Positions 7,250 to 18,726 of a stretch of DNA of 21,200 bases are shown piece by piece. The stretch is from Monoraphidium neglectum. Its lineage: Eukaryota; Chlorophyta; Chlorophyceae; Sphaeropleales; Selenastraceae. The position numbers and the translations under genes were made by a program. Under the pieces are notes generated by a model that was not told the origin of the DNA, did no database searches, and was given only the letters and a program-made list of their open reading frames with translations. Positions within the stretch are counted from its first letter, which is position 1; each line of letters starts with the position of its first letter. The stretch is taken from assembly GCF_000611645.1 (NCBI RefSeq), contig NW_014012901.1:1-21200 (forward strand). Reading direction: 5' to 3'.

Positions 7250-9740
7250 GAGAGGAGATCACAGTTTGCGCACAGGGGGAGAAATGCAGGCGGGTTTGCC
7301 TAGGAGCTCCGAATCTATCTATGGCAGAATCTGCCTTCGCTTGAAGGTTGCGCCAAACCAACACAAATAATGGCCACCGTTTGCCGTGTGCCGCCTTCCA
7401 CAAGGGTCACTCTTTAGGAAGGTTTTTTGTTTGTAGCCAGCCAATTTTGGATCTCTTGCACTGAGTTGCCAGGGTGGCGACCTCGGCTTCCCTGCCCCCA
7501 CATAAAACGCAACTGCCGCCACACGGCGACAGCGTTGGTGTTGCACAACATCGACAGCCGTGCCCACTTGCATGTGCCACCCAGTGCTTGACAGCACTGC
7601 CATCGCTTCTGCACAGGTCAAATGGTGCAGATCAAAACAAGTAACGCAGGCCCTGATATGTTGGACACCTCGCCTCATACCGGCATGATTACACGAGTGT
7701 GAGGTCAAGACAGAGGCACCGAGAAGCTGATCCGACAAACTCACACACACAGACGGCGTGCGTTGATCCCAAGCAAAACAGGTGGTCTTGCAAGAGCCAC
7801 TTGTGCAGCTAAGGGAGCGCGCCAAGCTACGGACGATGCGAGTTGCCGTGGGCAGAAGCGCTGCGTAGCACAGTGGTCACCGAGGGAGGGTGAACCCGGG
7901 GGAAAGGTGTGGATGAGAGCTCCCCTTGCGGTTTCGGCGGTGCGTCGCATCACAGTCGCGCTAAACAAAACATACTGGGCAAGACGCTGACACACGGGCG
8001 CATGGCCCATGCTGCACGGGGACAAGCAGGCAAAGTGACCGGCCAGAAGCCTCAACCGCGTGCCGCGCCACTGCTTGCACACCAAACGCATCGTGTGTAA
8101 GCAGGGCGGTCGAGTCGCCCGCAGCTCACACAGCACCAAACTGCTCATTTCAGTGGCAGGCCATCAAGAATACCAAACCCCGCAGCACGCGGGGGTTGCG
8201 TTGCCTCTTGAACTGCTCAAGAGGGTGGTTTGATTGGAGGCGCACGACAGGAGGCAATAGCATGGGAGATACCAGGCAAAAACACAGTTGCTGCGACGGC
8301 ACCAACGCCACTCCGAGCCAGCCCGGGCTACGGCTAGGGGCCGCCGCGTCCTACGCTCTGGGGAAGGGCGCCGCGCGTAGACACGGCACCGCCTGGCCCC
8401 TCCCCCAACCACTGGAGACCGCCAAGAACATACACACCTTTCCCGCGACAAAGCACACCATTGCGGATGCAACAGAGGACGCCAAGGCGCAGCGACGCGG
8501 CCTCTGTGGAAGAGAATGGTCCGGCCCAGGGGCAGCCACAAGGCGCCGCACATGGAACACTGCACACTCGTCCGCCTGCCGCCGCAGGCCGCGGCACAAC
8601 ATGCCGCTGCCCATGCGGGACGTTTGTATTGTTGTACCTCTGTCACGCCTCGTGTTCTCTTGTTCACTCTTGGATGCAAATCAGGAGCATGACCGCATCC
8701 CGTTCTCCGCCGATGAAGCTCACGCTTGCTGCCACTCAGTAATGCTCATACCCTGCAATCTGCCACTCCAAACGGTTGAGCGGCAGCCGCGCATGCAAGC
8801 GCCGTGCGTCCCAAAAGCGCGCGCAAACAGCCCTCAGAGCAAGACGCTCGGGCGTGCATGGATGCGTGCTGAGGATGGGGCTCGCGCATGCGTCGCGGGT
8901 GGGCGGCCCGTCCAAACACAAGAAAACGTTTTGTTATCAAACAAATGCGAATTGCGCAAGCAGGCCGTGTGGCGGTGCCCTTGATTGTCAAGCTGATGGA
9001 CGAGCCAGGAGACGGCCAAGGGTCCCGGGCACTGCAGTTTCTTGGCGCCTGAGCCTCTGATCAGGCGTGCTGACGTGGCGCTCACGAAGCACAAGGTGCC
9101 TCTTGCTATCCAGGCGCGGAGGGTCCACCGCCCCCGCCGCTCTACAGAGGCCAGTCTACTCTCCAAAAACATGAGTCGGAGGCCTCTCGCCGCGCAGGGC
9201 GAGCGACCCGCTGTTGGCGGGTTGCTCACGCGGGCAGCTTGCTGGCAGCACCTCTGTCATTGCCCGGCTGCGCCAGCGTTTCCACCCTGCCCGGCCCCAC
9301 ACAGCCCCATAAAAGCCCCCGCCTGTCCTACTCCTGCTGTCCTCAGGGAAGTGAAAGGCGGCTCAGAGCGCCGCCCCACCGAGCCACCGCCGTTGCCGCA
9401 CAACAAAGGTGGGGGACATTCATCACTTGCAGTACGGAGGGTCGATGGAGGCCCTGCAGCGGTGTGATTGAGCGGGCAGGGGGCACAGAGTCAGAGCACA
9501 CTTCTATGTTGACGGCGGCCATTCAGCAGCCCACGGCCTGCCAAGCGCCTCGTGTTGGTGCGGCGGTGCAAGCATTTGCTCAAGGCTGGGCACAGCCTTC
9601 GTGGCACCGACCACACCCAACGCTGCGTCTTGTCACACTCTCTCCCCTGCTCCGGGCCCTACACCCCACCCACCCCACCCACACTACCTCTGCCATCCTA
9701 TCTGTCCCGCAACAACCATCCGTCGGAAAACGCCGGCGCC
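7250..9740. other. Convergent 3' region between the secreted-protein and starch synthase genes, no gene recognised
   Basis: About 2.5 kb between two stop codons that face each other. The first 0.85 kb is probably the 3' UTR of the secreted-protein gene, up to the TGTAA at 8096. The far end is the 3' UTR of starch synthase I on the minus strand. Open frames on both strands (up to about 260 codons) are Arg/Ala/Cys-rich, carry no family motif, and many overlap each other. I saw no tRNA-like B-box sequence. An unrecognised non-coding RNA or a fast-evolving gene cannot be excluded. Confidence 0.45.
8096..8100 (+). terminator. Probable polyadenylation signal (TGTAA) of the secreted-protein gene
   Basis: This is the first TGTAA I find after the stop codon at 7247-7249 and implies a 3' UTR of about 0.85 kb. 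Confidence 0.4.
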
Positions 9741-12700
9741 TCACCACTCAAATATGTCCTCGTACTTCTTCGCGGCGCAGTTCCAGCTGCTGTCCCGCTC
9801 CATGCCCCGCCGCTGGATGCCCTGGAAGTCCTCCGGGTGCTTCCTCAGGGTCGACAGCGCCAGCCCAGTAGCGTGCATCAGGCCGCCCGCGTCAAAGTTG
9901 CTGAAGGTCCAGCCAGTCCCCACAGGGGGCTGCGGGAACGCAGGGCGCAAGCGGGAATGTGAGAGGCATACGCACGCGCGCATGGGTTCATTGCAGGCCG
10001 GCCGGTTGGACCGCGCGTTCTCACTGTTGTGGCGCGGGTGGAAGCTCCGCGGCCTCAACGGCAGCGGGCGGCCGGAGCTCTTCGGCTGGGGCCAGGGCTG
10101 TCTGGCCTGAGGGGCGCACCTGTGTGAAGGGATTGAAGTCGATCACTGTGTCCCCCAGGCCCCCAGTCTTGTGGGCCACGGGGACTGGTGAGGGTAAAAG
10201 GGCACGAGGAGCGGCGGGGAAGGGCGGGTGGGTGGCCAACGGAGTCTAGCATGGGTGATGATTTAGCGGCGCGACCGATGCGTGTCCGCTTTCAGAGCTG
10301 CACAACAGCGCCTGCAATCAAGAAACCCCCTATCAATCAGCACCTCAAGAGCGCAGCTATAGTCGCACGCACGCCGTCCACGTGCACGCAGGCTGCCGGC
10401 GCGCCGCTCATGTGCAATGAACCGCCGCAACCCCAGCGCGCCCTGCTGGCGCACTGTCACTGCGCGTACACACCTGTGCCGTAGCGCATGGCGTAGAGCT
10501 GGTTGAGGCCGCAGGGCTCAAAGCGGCTGGGCATCAGCAGGATGTCGGCAGCTGCCGTCATCTTGTGACTCATCGCCACGTTGAACCCCACCCAGCCGCG
10601 CGCCTGCTGGGGGTAGGTCGCCTCCAGCCACCGCAGGCCGGCCTGGGCGGGTGACAGGGGGTGACGGCAGGTGATGTCATGTTGTCAAGCAGGGTGCGAC
10701 GAGGGGTGGATGCAACGCCGCCGTCGCAAGGGTGCACCCATTTGGTGGTGTTGGACACGTCGACACGACGCCGTGTAATGCACATCCTAGTGACTTCAAA
10801 CGCCCCTCAGCTTGCCGGGGGCCGCAGGGTGAGTGAGTGAGTGCCTGCGGCGCCCCTAGCAGCAACCGCAAAAACAGGCGGCCGCGCAGTGGGCCCCCGG
10901 CTGCGGTTGGTCCGCGCACCTCCAGGTCAGGGGTGCCCGTACCCAGGCACACCAGCTGCACCCCCTGGCTCATCATCCAGGGCGCCACCTGGGCGGGACA
11001 GCAAGGGCGTCAGGGCGGCAAGGGGGATGTTCACAGAACCCGTGCAGCAGCATGTCATGTGGGTGCACATGTCGCTGGCTCCCCACGCTGGCTACACCAC
11101 AAACTAGCCGGAGCCAGCTCGCGCATTGCAGTACTTTCCCAAGCAAACGCTTCCACTTCACAGGTAGGCACGGGTGCCAACTGCGGGCGTCATGCAATAG
11201 CAAGGGCTGCCCCCGTAAAAAAAATGGAATGAAACACACGGCCCGCGATGGCAAGCGCCACCCGTTGATTTTGCCCGACAGGCCCGCCCCGCACCTGCAG
11301 CAGCAGGTCTGCGCCCTTCTGGAAGTCCAACCGCCCGATAAAGGCCTGCTCATGGTGGTGGCAGGATCAAGAAAGGGATGAGGGTCCAACGTCAACGCGC
11401 TTCAAGATACTGCAAGGCCATGGCCAGATGTACTGAACAGGTGCACATCAGTTCCGCCCCTCTTCGGCCGCCCGTAAGACGTCGAATCCTTTGGCGAACA
11501 CATGGAGAGGCGTCCCACACCCTGCAACGCCACCCTGCCAATTCGGGATGCTGGATGCGCTCACACTACACCCAACCCCCCACGCATCACCCATCCGCCC
11601 ACCAGCAGCGGCACGTCCGGGTTGACCGGCAGCCCGAGCTCCTTCTGCAGCGCCGCCTTGTTGGCCGCCTTGCCGGCCTTGAAGTCCGCTATGGAATAGT
11701 TGGCCGCCAGGAACTTGTCAGAGGCCGGGTTCCACCTGGGGCACGTGGCGGGTCGGCGGGTTAGCATGTGCCGGCGTCACGCAACTGCGCGGCTAGGGGC
11801 ACCTGGGGCTGCCATATCACGGCGGCTGCCCTGGAATGAGCGTCCCTGGCCCTTGTGAAGTTGTTTTGGGCTGCGTGGTCCCCCGCAGGTGCCGTGACAA
11901 CCCTGAAGGAGCAAAAGCGTAAATGCTGCCACGGTGCAGCCAGGGCGCTCACTCCTCCATGTCGATGCCGTTGACGATGCCGCTGAGCACGGGAGCGCGG
12001 CTGGCCAGCAGGCCCTCCATGCCCCAGCCGCCGAGGTAGGTCTTGATCTCGCCGCTGTACCCTGAGGGGTGGCCCGGGAAGGGGGTGTCCCGTTGTGGCG
12101 AGCAGGGCCAAAGATGCGAAAACAACGATGCATTTCCCACACTTGGACGGTCAAGGGGAGTGCGGCAGCTCTGGCGGTGGCGAATGCAAGCAGCCAGGCA
12201 TGCAGCCGCTGCTATCAGTGTATTGAATTACGGAGGTGACACAGGGCGGCCGCGCAGGCGCAGCCACTTTCCCCCCTGTTTCGAGTCAGCTGCCGCTTTC
12301 ACTCCCGGGACAGCGCCCCTCGAACTGGGGCTGGGGCTCGCGCCTGGCAGGGGCCCCTGGCAGGCGCCGCAACGCACCCGGCGACACAGTCAGCAGGCGG
12401 TCAGCTGTGGTGATGCCGGCCTTCAAGTGGTTGACGCTGCGCCCCTCCTCCGCGTAGCTGCCCTGCCGCTGCGCGCGTCGCGGAGAGGGGGGGGAGGGGC
12501 CCGGTGCGGTCGCGGGCGGGGCGCGGCGGGTCAGCCCGTGTGCTCCTGCTCCTGAGCGGTTCGCCCCGCACCTCCTACTCAACAGCGCCTTTTGTCGCGC
12601 TTTAAGCGCCCCCTGTCGGCAGCCTCCCTGCACAAGCCGCTGCCCGCCAACATGACAGTGGATGCAGCCCGCCATCCAAGAACGCCCTGGCTGCAGCTGC

Positions 12701-15130
12701 CGGGCCAGCCAGCCAGCCCCGGGCAAGACTCATCGGCTGACCGGCCCCTCAACCGCCGCAACCGCCGTAACCGACCTGGTGTGGGGGGTACTGGAACTCG
12801 ACCGCGCCGTACCAATTGTCAGGCAGGCCGAGCTCCTTGAAGGAGTGCGGCGGGTACACGCCCTGTGGCGAGGAGGCACGCGCAAGGATTTCGTCAGGGT
12901 TCTTCCACCGCCGACTGGCCGGAATCGGCACAGCTGGCAGCCACATCGCCCTCTCGCAACCGCAGCGCACACCCGCGCGCGGCCCTGTCGACACCGCCTG
13001 CCCGCCGGCCTCCGCGCCTCTGAGCCCATGCCCCGTTGCTAGCCGCGCGCCCGCACACCCCGCGGGCGCCGCTGCGCAACCCTGCGCGCGTTGAAGCACG
13101 CGCCCCGCCGTGCCGCCGCACCTGGTGGCGCAGGTTATGGATGGCCAGGATGCTGCGCGAGTTGGTGTACACACCGTGAGGGCGGTACTTGCCCGCGAGG
13201 TACACGGGAACCAGGGAGCCGTGCCAGTCGTTGGCCACGAATGTGATGTCCTGGTGTGCAGCGCGGCGTGATGGGGTGGACAGGGAGGGGGCGCGGTCCA
13301 AGGGCGGGGGTGAGCGTGATGCAGAGGGCGGTGGCCGGGGTCCCGAATGAGGGGCGTCGGTGCTGCGCGGGGCTCGGCCGCGCCCAGGGCAAGACGGCTG
13401 CAGGTGGAAAGGCGTGGATCGAACACCCAAAGCACGGGCCGCGGTTGCGCCGCCAGCGGCCACCATCCCTGCCAGCCTCCGCCTCGCGCGCCGCCCGTGA
13501 CGAGGCCACACCCACTGCCGCCAGATGAACTCCTTGCAGCCAAGCACTACAGCCGCTGCTTTTGCCCTCGAATGCCCCGCCCGCCAGCACAACGCCTGGC
13601 GCCCCCGCCCCAGGCACTCCCTCTCCGCGCCTCTCCACGCCCCCCAGCACCCAAGCCCGCCGGCCTCTCCTCCTCCTTCTCGCGGCTGCCGATTGTCCTG
13701 CGAAACACCCATCCCCCAAACCCATGCTCCGCGGCCGCACCTGACCGTACAGCTCCTTCTGGCCCTCCGCGTTGTCCCCCCTGGGGAGCGGCAAGTTCAG
13801 CGGAGCCTCGCACGCAGCCAGGCACAGCGCCGTGAAGCGGAACTAAGAAAAAAAGGGTGCGTGGGCAGGGGGCAGGTCCAGGGGCCGGGGTGTCAGAGTT
13901 CGGGGCGTTTGGCAAACATAAATTTTCCAGTCCTACGCACAGGCTGCAGCAAGCAGGAGCGACTGCTGACGCCCAACAGCACGAGTGATCCACGCACGCG
14001 CCTCGCGCGCATGCCGCAGCACGCCTGCTGTCCCGACTGCACTCGTCCATGACAGAACGCGTTATTCCACCGGCCGCTGACCGGCAGCGGGTCTATCCCT
14101 CCCTCCCGTGGCTGCAGCATGCCTGCAGTTGGCAGCAAGCTGTCGACCCAGGCTCACCTGGTTGTCAGGGTAGGGCCCGTGCTCGTCTGCGTACAGCCCC
14201 GCGGGCCGCTTGTAGCTGGGGTGGTCGACAAACACCCAGTCCACGCCCTGCGCGCACAGGCCCGCGGTGGGTGCAGCACAGCTCGCTGCGTGGACGGGCG
14301 CCTGCAAAAATGGAGCACGACCAACACCCACAGGTGCTGCGGCACAGCCCGCGGCTCCGACCCAAGTGCACTATGCTGCAGCCGTGCTGCACCCATTGAT
14401 TCCATAAAGACCCCGCGCCTGGGCCCTTCGGCCCACATCGTGAGCGTCGCTGACCTAGTCACCATCGTCGTGGACACGTTGACCAGTGGCCACCCACCTT
14501 TGCGCGTTTGTGGAAGTATGAGACTTGGGTGTGGCCCAGGAGGGTCACCCGCACCTGCATTGCGACACGTATGTGCAAAGGGGGATTTATTTCAGCGGCA
14601 ATAGCCATGCTTCCATGCAGCAGATGCACCCAGCCGACAAGCATCGAGCCCGCTGCGCTGCACCAGCCATATGCAACCCACCAGCCTCCGCACATCCTCG
14701 AAATTCCCAAGTCATCAAGAGCGCCAGAGCCATCCCTGGACGTACACCGTACCCCCTGGTTGGGCCCTGCGCCCCGCGTGCAACCAGCAGCCAGGAGCAC
14801 CGCGCGCGGCGCTGCTTCACCGGTGCATCACCCCGTCACCGCCCTCACCCCTGTGTCGTGGGTGTCCTCGTAATCGGCGTAGCGCGGCACCACCACCATG
14901 ACGCGGTGGCCACGTGCCGCCAGCGCGATGGGCAGAGAGCCCACCACATCGCCCAGGCCGCCAGTCTTTGACCAGGGGGCCGCCTGAGCGGCAAAACGCA
15001 GGGTCAGCAGGGGCAGGGCGGCAGTGGCGTGTGAAGGCAGGGGCACGGAAGCAGGGGGGAGCGCCGGCATTGGGGCGTGGGGAAAGCGGCGTGCGAGGTT
15101 GTGCACGCTTCTCAGCTGTGCATGCATCCC

Positions 15131-15161
<31 letters not shown>

Positions 15162-15522
15162 GTGGCGGCACAGGGGCGCGGCTAGCAAATGGTTGGCGGC
15201 GTGCAGGGGAGCCGCCTACCTCGGAGGACACGAAGACGATGTTGCGCAACGTCTTAGGGCGGTCCTCAACAGGGATCTGCAGCGCCCCGTTAGCCGATGG
15301 GGGCGGCGTGGCAACCACGCGCGCCGGCTCGCTCGCCACAGGGCGCTCCTGGCGCGGCGCGCTGACCTCCTCGTCCACGCTGCGCGTCAGCGCCACCACT
15401 GCCTGCTGCTGCGCATGACGACGAGTGAAAGCCACGTTCCTGGCCGCGAAGACGATCGATCGAGGGGCCTGTGACCCCGCACTCCTTGGCGCTGCCCTCC
15501 TGCTGTGCTTCGCAAGAGCCAT
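9741..15522 (-). CDS. SSI: Soluble starch synthase I, plastid (complete, 15 exons, 590 aa)
   Basis: It adds glucose from ADP-glucose to the non-reducing ends of alpha-1,4-glucan chains in the plastid (glycosyltransferase family 5). Exons from the 5' end: 15522-15220, 14983-14849, 14554-14498, 14247-14158, 13842-13741, 13250-13122, 12862-12776, 12462-12378, 12061-11953, 11735-11603, 11345-11295, 10988-10920, 10642-10474, 10184-10120, 9929-9741. All phases agree. Residues 1 to about 55 are a basic transit peptide ([14 protein letters not shown]). The catalytic domain begins near 92 ([20 protein letters not shown]), with the ADP-glucose-binding KTGGL at 107-111. [12 protein letters not shown] (166-177) is characteristic of class I rather than class II or granule-bound enzymes. 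Later come IVNGID and [13 protein letters not shown] (414-421, catalytic Arg and Lys), [12 protein letters not shown] (catalytic Glu 492) and the second KTGGL at 512-516. The protein ends YEDIFEW. ATG 15613-15615 is an alternative start with 31 more residues. The donor after exon 7 (GTCGGT) is weak. It is divergent from the gene at 16076. Confidence 0.95.
15131..15170. repeat. GGC trinucleotide repeat in starch synthase intron 1
   Basis: Roughly thirteen GGC-type triplets with two interruptions (CAG-like and GGT). It lies in the first intron of the starch synthase gene, close to the donor. It is a likely length-variable microsatellite. Confidence 0.85.
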
Positions 15523-16075
15523 TGCAAGGCCCTGCCCCGAGGCCGTTCGCAGTGCACTGGTTTCGTACGGCCTCTCAGCTCGGCGAGAGCTTGAACGCGA
15601 CCTGCGGGCGTTCACTTCGGGCCTAGTGCTGCGTGGAGGAATCGGCTAGTCTCCAAATATCTGCGATTCAGGAGACGCGTTCGTGCGGCGAAGCGTTTCG
15701 ACACGAATTTTCGACACAACTCTTCCGTAAATGTGGAGCGCAGCCGCCCATGGCGCGCGAGGCAGCAAATCATCACCGGGAGAAGCACCGGCACACCAGG
15801 TGAGAAGCTCGGGCCAGGTGGAGGCATGCGCTGTATAATCGTTGTAGGCACGCGATGATCGCCGCAGCACCGACAACCAACCAGCAACGATCTTGACGTG
15901 ACGCTTTCAAACCAGCTGCTGCTCACGGTGGGGACCACCGCCTCAGCCACGCTCGACGAAGACATAGGAGGAGGGAGGTGTTGCGCAGCATATGCAGTAG
16001 AGTAGCGGTGCTCTTGGCCGCCGACGCACGGGGCTGACGGGCCGTTGTTGGTGCACTGACAGCACAAGCAGCACA
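15523..16075. promoter_or_regulatory. Divergent intergenic region between starch synthase I and the LTPVR-motif protein gene
   Basis: About 553 bp between the start codons of two divergent genes, so it should hold both promoters and 5' leaders. If starch synthase starts at 15615 instead, the gap is about 460 bp. A TATAAT occurs at about 15833 (context CTGTATAATCG), too far from either start to assign. No gene is recognised inside it. Confidence 0.45.
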
Positions 16076-18726
16076 ATGGATGGCGGCGACGGCCTGAGCC
16101 TGCCGCGCTGGACGAGCAAATTCACACTATCGGCGCAAAAGCCACATGCAGAGCAGGAGGAGCACAACGGCGGTGGCGACGCTGGCCTGCTGGTGCGCAA
16201 GCGGCACTGCGGATGGATGAGCTGCAGCGCAACGTCCGTTTGCTATGTCGAATATAAACCCAACACATTTGCACGTCTGATATCCTTGTCAACACCCATA
16301 CTCTGCGCAGCTGTCGCCCAAGAGCCGCCTGCGCGGCACCCCAGGCCTGGGCCTGGCCAGGCGCGTGCCGCTAGGCGACTCAGGTGCGCGGCTTTCTGGA
16401 ATGCAGATATGTCCGGCCCTCACTGCTGCTGCATTCTGCCTGCGACACCATTTCCAAGCCCTTCTTGACAAAAAGTCTGATCATCTGCTCCTTTCAGTTG
16501 CGCAGCTTCAGCATCTGCATTGGCCTCGCAGTGTTGGATCCATGCTTGAGCTGGTAAAAGCAATGACCCCTCAATCACGGCCGCCCACCCCTCACAGCCA
16601 ACCACAATGTTCAGCACGTGGCTGGCGGCGTTTCTGGCAAGGTACGCATACCGCAATTGCGTTCAACCACATGTAATTGATTTGCTTCGCGCATCCGCGG
16701 AGCACTTGAAGGTGGCAATCATTCACTTACCGTTGCCGCGCCGCTCCTCCACCACCTCGATTGCGACAGCAGCCAGGGCAGCCTGCCACCGCAACGCCGG
16801 CGCCCGGCGCTGCTGCTGGAGGGGAGGAGCCGGGCACCGTGACGCCGCTGGCGTGCCTTTTTGAGCGGTTTGACGCGCTGGCCCTGGACGGCGCGGTCGG
16901 CAGCGCCGCCCAGGCCGGCACCGGCGGCCCGCGCGCCGCAGCAAGTGGAGGCACCCAGGCCGCTGGGGCCGCGCCGCGCGCGCCGCCAAAGAGTCCGCTG
17001 GGGCCGGCGCGGCGCGTGCGTGGGAAGGACGTGCCCGGCGCGTCGGCCAGCGACCACTCGCTGGCCGCGCGCACGCGGGTGTCGTTTGGGACGCCTGTTG
17101 TGCACCAGTACCGCAGCGTCGGCGCCGACGCGGCCAGCGGCGGCGGCCCCGCCCCATCTGATGCGACCCCCCTGTGGTCAAATGCGGGCCACACGCCGTA
17201 CAGCCTGTCCGGCAGCCGTGGCGGCAGTGGCGGCGGCCGCGTGCGGGTCGCGGCGGGGGTCAGCCCGCTGGGAGGCCTGGACTTTGGGGAGGAGCCAGGG
17301 AGCGAGCGTGACGGGTGTGCTCTGCGCGGGCTCGGCCGGGTGTCGGGGGAGCTGGGCGAATCTGAGAGCAGCGGTGGTGAGGAGGACGAGGGCCCGCGGC
17401 AAGACACAGACAGCTTCGAGTTCTTTGGGGGAAGGGCCAACGCAGCTGCAGCTGCCGGCGGCGCTGCAGGCGGCTGCGGCACGCCGGTGCTCGCCGCGTC
17501 TGCGTGCGGCGGCAGTGGCGAGGAGACGCCGACAATGTTTGGCGGCTGTTTCGGCACTACGACTCCAGCGGTCGCGCTTGGCGGCGCTGTCAGGGCTCCT
17601 GCGGAGTCGGTGCCCTTTGCACGTGGGTTGCTGGGGGCAGCGTTTGTATACTTCACGGCGGCCTGCTCTTCAGGACTAGAGCGAGAAGCCTGGATGGGCT
17701 GCAGGCCTGAATCTGTTGCGGCAAGGACAATAGAAGGCCGCAGCCGTTCTTGGGACCGCAATCGCACGTTGTTTCCCCTTGCCAGCCACCGCCTAACAAC
17801 TGCTGCCCCCCACCAACCGGCCACAGTGCCGACGCCCACGCCCAAGGCTTCCCTGCGGAAGCCAGAGCGCGTGCCGTGCGACCTGCCCAGGTGCGCCAAC
17901 ACTCCGTTGCCCTTGCGCTTGCTCGGACGTCGGCGAAGCCCGCCCTGGCGGGAACGCGGGGTGCCCTCTCAGGCCACAGTCCGATGCGCTCGGTGCCCAA
18001 CTGCCAATCTGCAAGGGTGGCGGCGGAGGACCCTTGCATTTGGAGCAACCACCCAGGATCAGCAGCGCAGCGCCCCGAAACTGCTGTCACGTCTTGTCTT
18101 GCTTGCCGTCACCACACCCCACCCCCAAGGCCCCACGGTGCGGCCGAGCTGCGCCAGCTGCTGCAGGAGCAGCAGCCCCTGCGGGACCCGCCTTTGGAGG
18201 GGCAGCCATCCGCAGCAGACGACGCCATGGGTCAGCAGCAGCAGCCCGCGCTCGGCAGCATCTCGTGCCTCACCCCGGTGCGCGCGAGCAGGAAGGTCCA
18301 GGGTAGCCTCGGCGCCAACATGGGACAGGTGGGGGCGGTCGGCACGCACCCGGGTTTGGGTGAAAAGGGGACAGGGCTGATGGTTGCGGGACGAGCCCTG
18401 ATGAATTTAGGTAGCCTCACAATCAGCGCGTCGTGTCGTGGTGCGTCGGTTGCATCCACTGGACCAGCTGCTGAGGGGTGAAAAACAGCTCAACCCGGTT
18501 GCTTATGGAGTGAAGAGCCCGCAGCACAACCTCGCATGTCCCCTCACAGGTGCTGACGCCTGTGCGCCGCTCAGCGCGCAAGGCGGCCCCCGCGGCGGCG
18601 CAGCGCGGCCACGGCGGGGACGCCGCGTTGCTCGAGGCGACAGCTTTCTGTTATGAGGGCAACCCCGTGCTGACACCCGCCCCAGTGGTGGCCACAGAGG
18701 TCTGCAAGCCCAAGAGGGGAAGCTGA
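16076..18726 (+). CDS. Disordered protein with RVSF and paired LTPVR motifs, possible mitotic/spindle factor (549 aa, 8 exons)
   Basis: Not identified by name. Exons: 16076-16192, 16311-16383, 16498-16553, 16598-16711, 16773-17622, 17827-17890, 18130-18328, 18550-18726. Every junction keeps phase and the total is 549 residues. Most of the chain is Ala/Gly/Ser/Pro-rich and likely disordered, with an acidic patch (SSGGEEDEGP) in exon 5. Short motifs stand out: SPKSR and RRVPLGDS (41-63), RTRVSF (220-225, the type of motif that binds protein phosphatase 1), a possible short helix AAELRQLLQEQQ, LTPVRASRK (472-480), VLTPVRRSARK (492-502), and YEGNPVL (526-532) near the C-terminus. Paired TPVRRS.R and Y..N..L motifs recall HURP/CKAP2-type microtubule-binding mitotic proteins, and RVPLGD-like and RVSF motifs also occur in mitotic and chromatin proteins. 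That role is inference. The start ATG has a good context (CACAATGG). Exons 5-8 are firmer than exons 1-4, and the exon 5 acceptor could be 16769 (one extra Gln). Confidence 0.66.

Noticed and set aside
8196..8984. Plus-strand open frame of 262 codons in the convergent gap
   Set aside because: No motif, no convincing start or splice sites, and overlapping frames of similar length on the other strand. It looks like chance in GC-rich DNA.
12749..13543. Long minus-strand open frame of 264 codons
   Set aside because: It reads through the intron between starch synthase exons 6 and 7. Only its last 29 codons are real coding sequence.
9741..15522. Starch synthase as class II or granule-bound type
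   Set aside because: The start of the catalytic domain alone (MVVVPRY) resembles class II, but [23 protein letters not shown] and the AMRYGT context fit class I better.
16727..17902. Minus-strand open frame of 391 codons
   Set aside because: It is the antisense shadow of the large GC-rich exon 5 and has only Pro/Arg/Ser-rich low complexity.
16761..18380. Plus-strand open frame of 539 codons as a single-exon gene
   Set aside because: It begins at TTG, and its part after about 17622 crosses introns. The spliced model keeps phase through exons 6-8 and reaches the LTPVR motifs in another frame.
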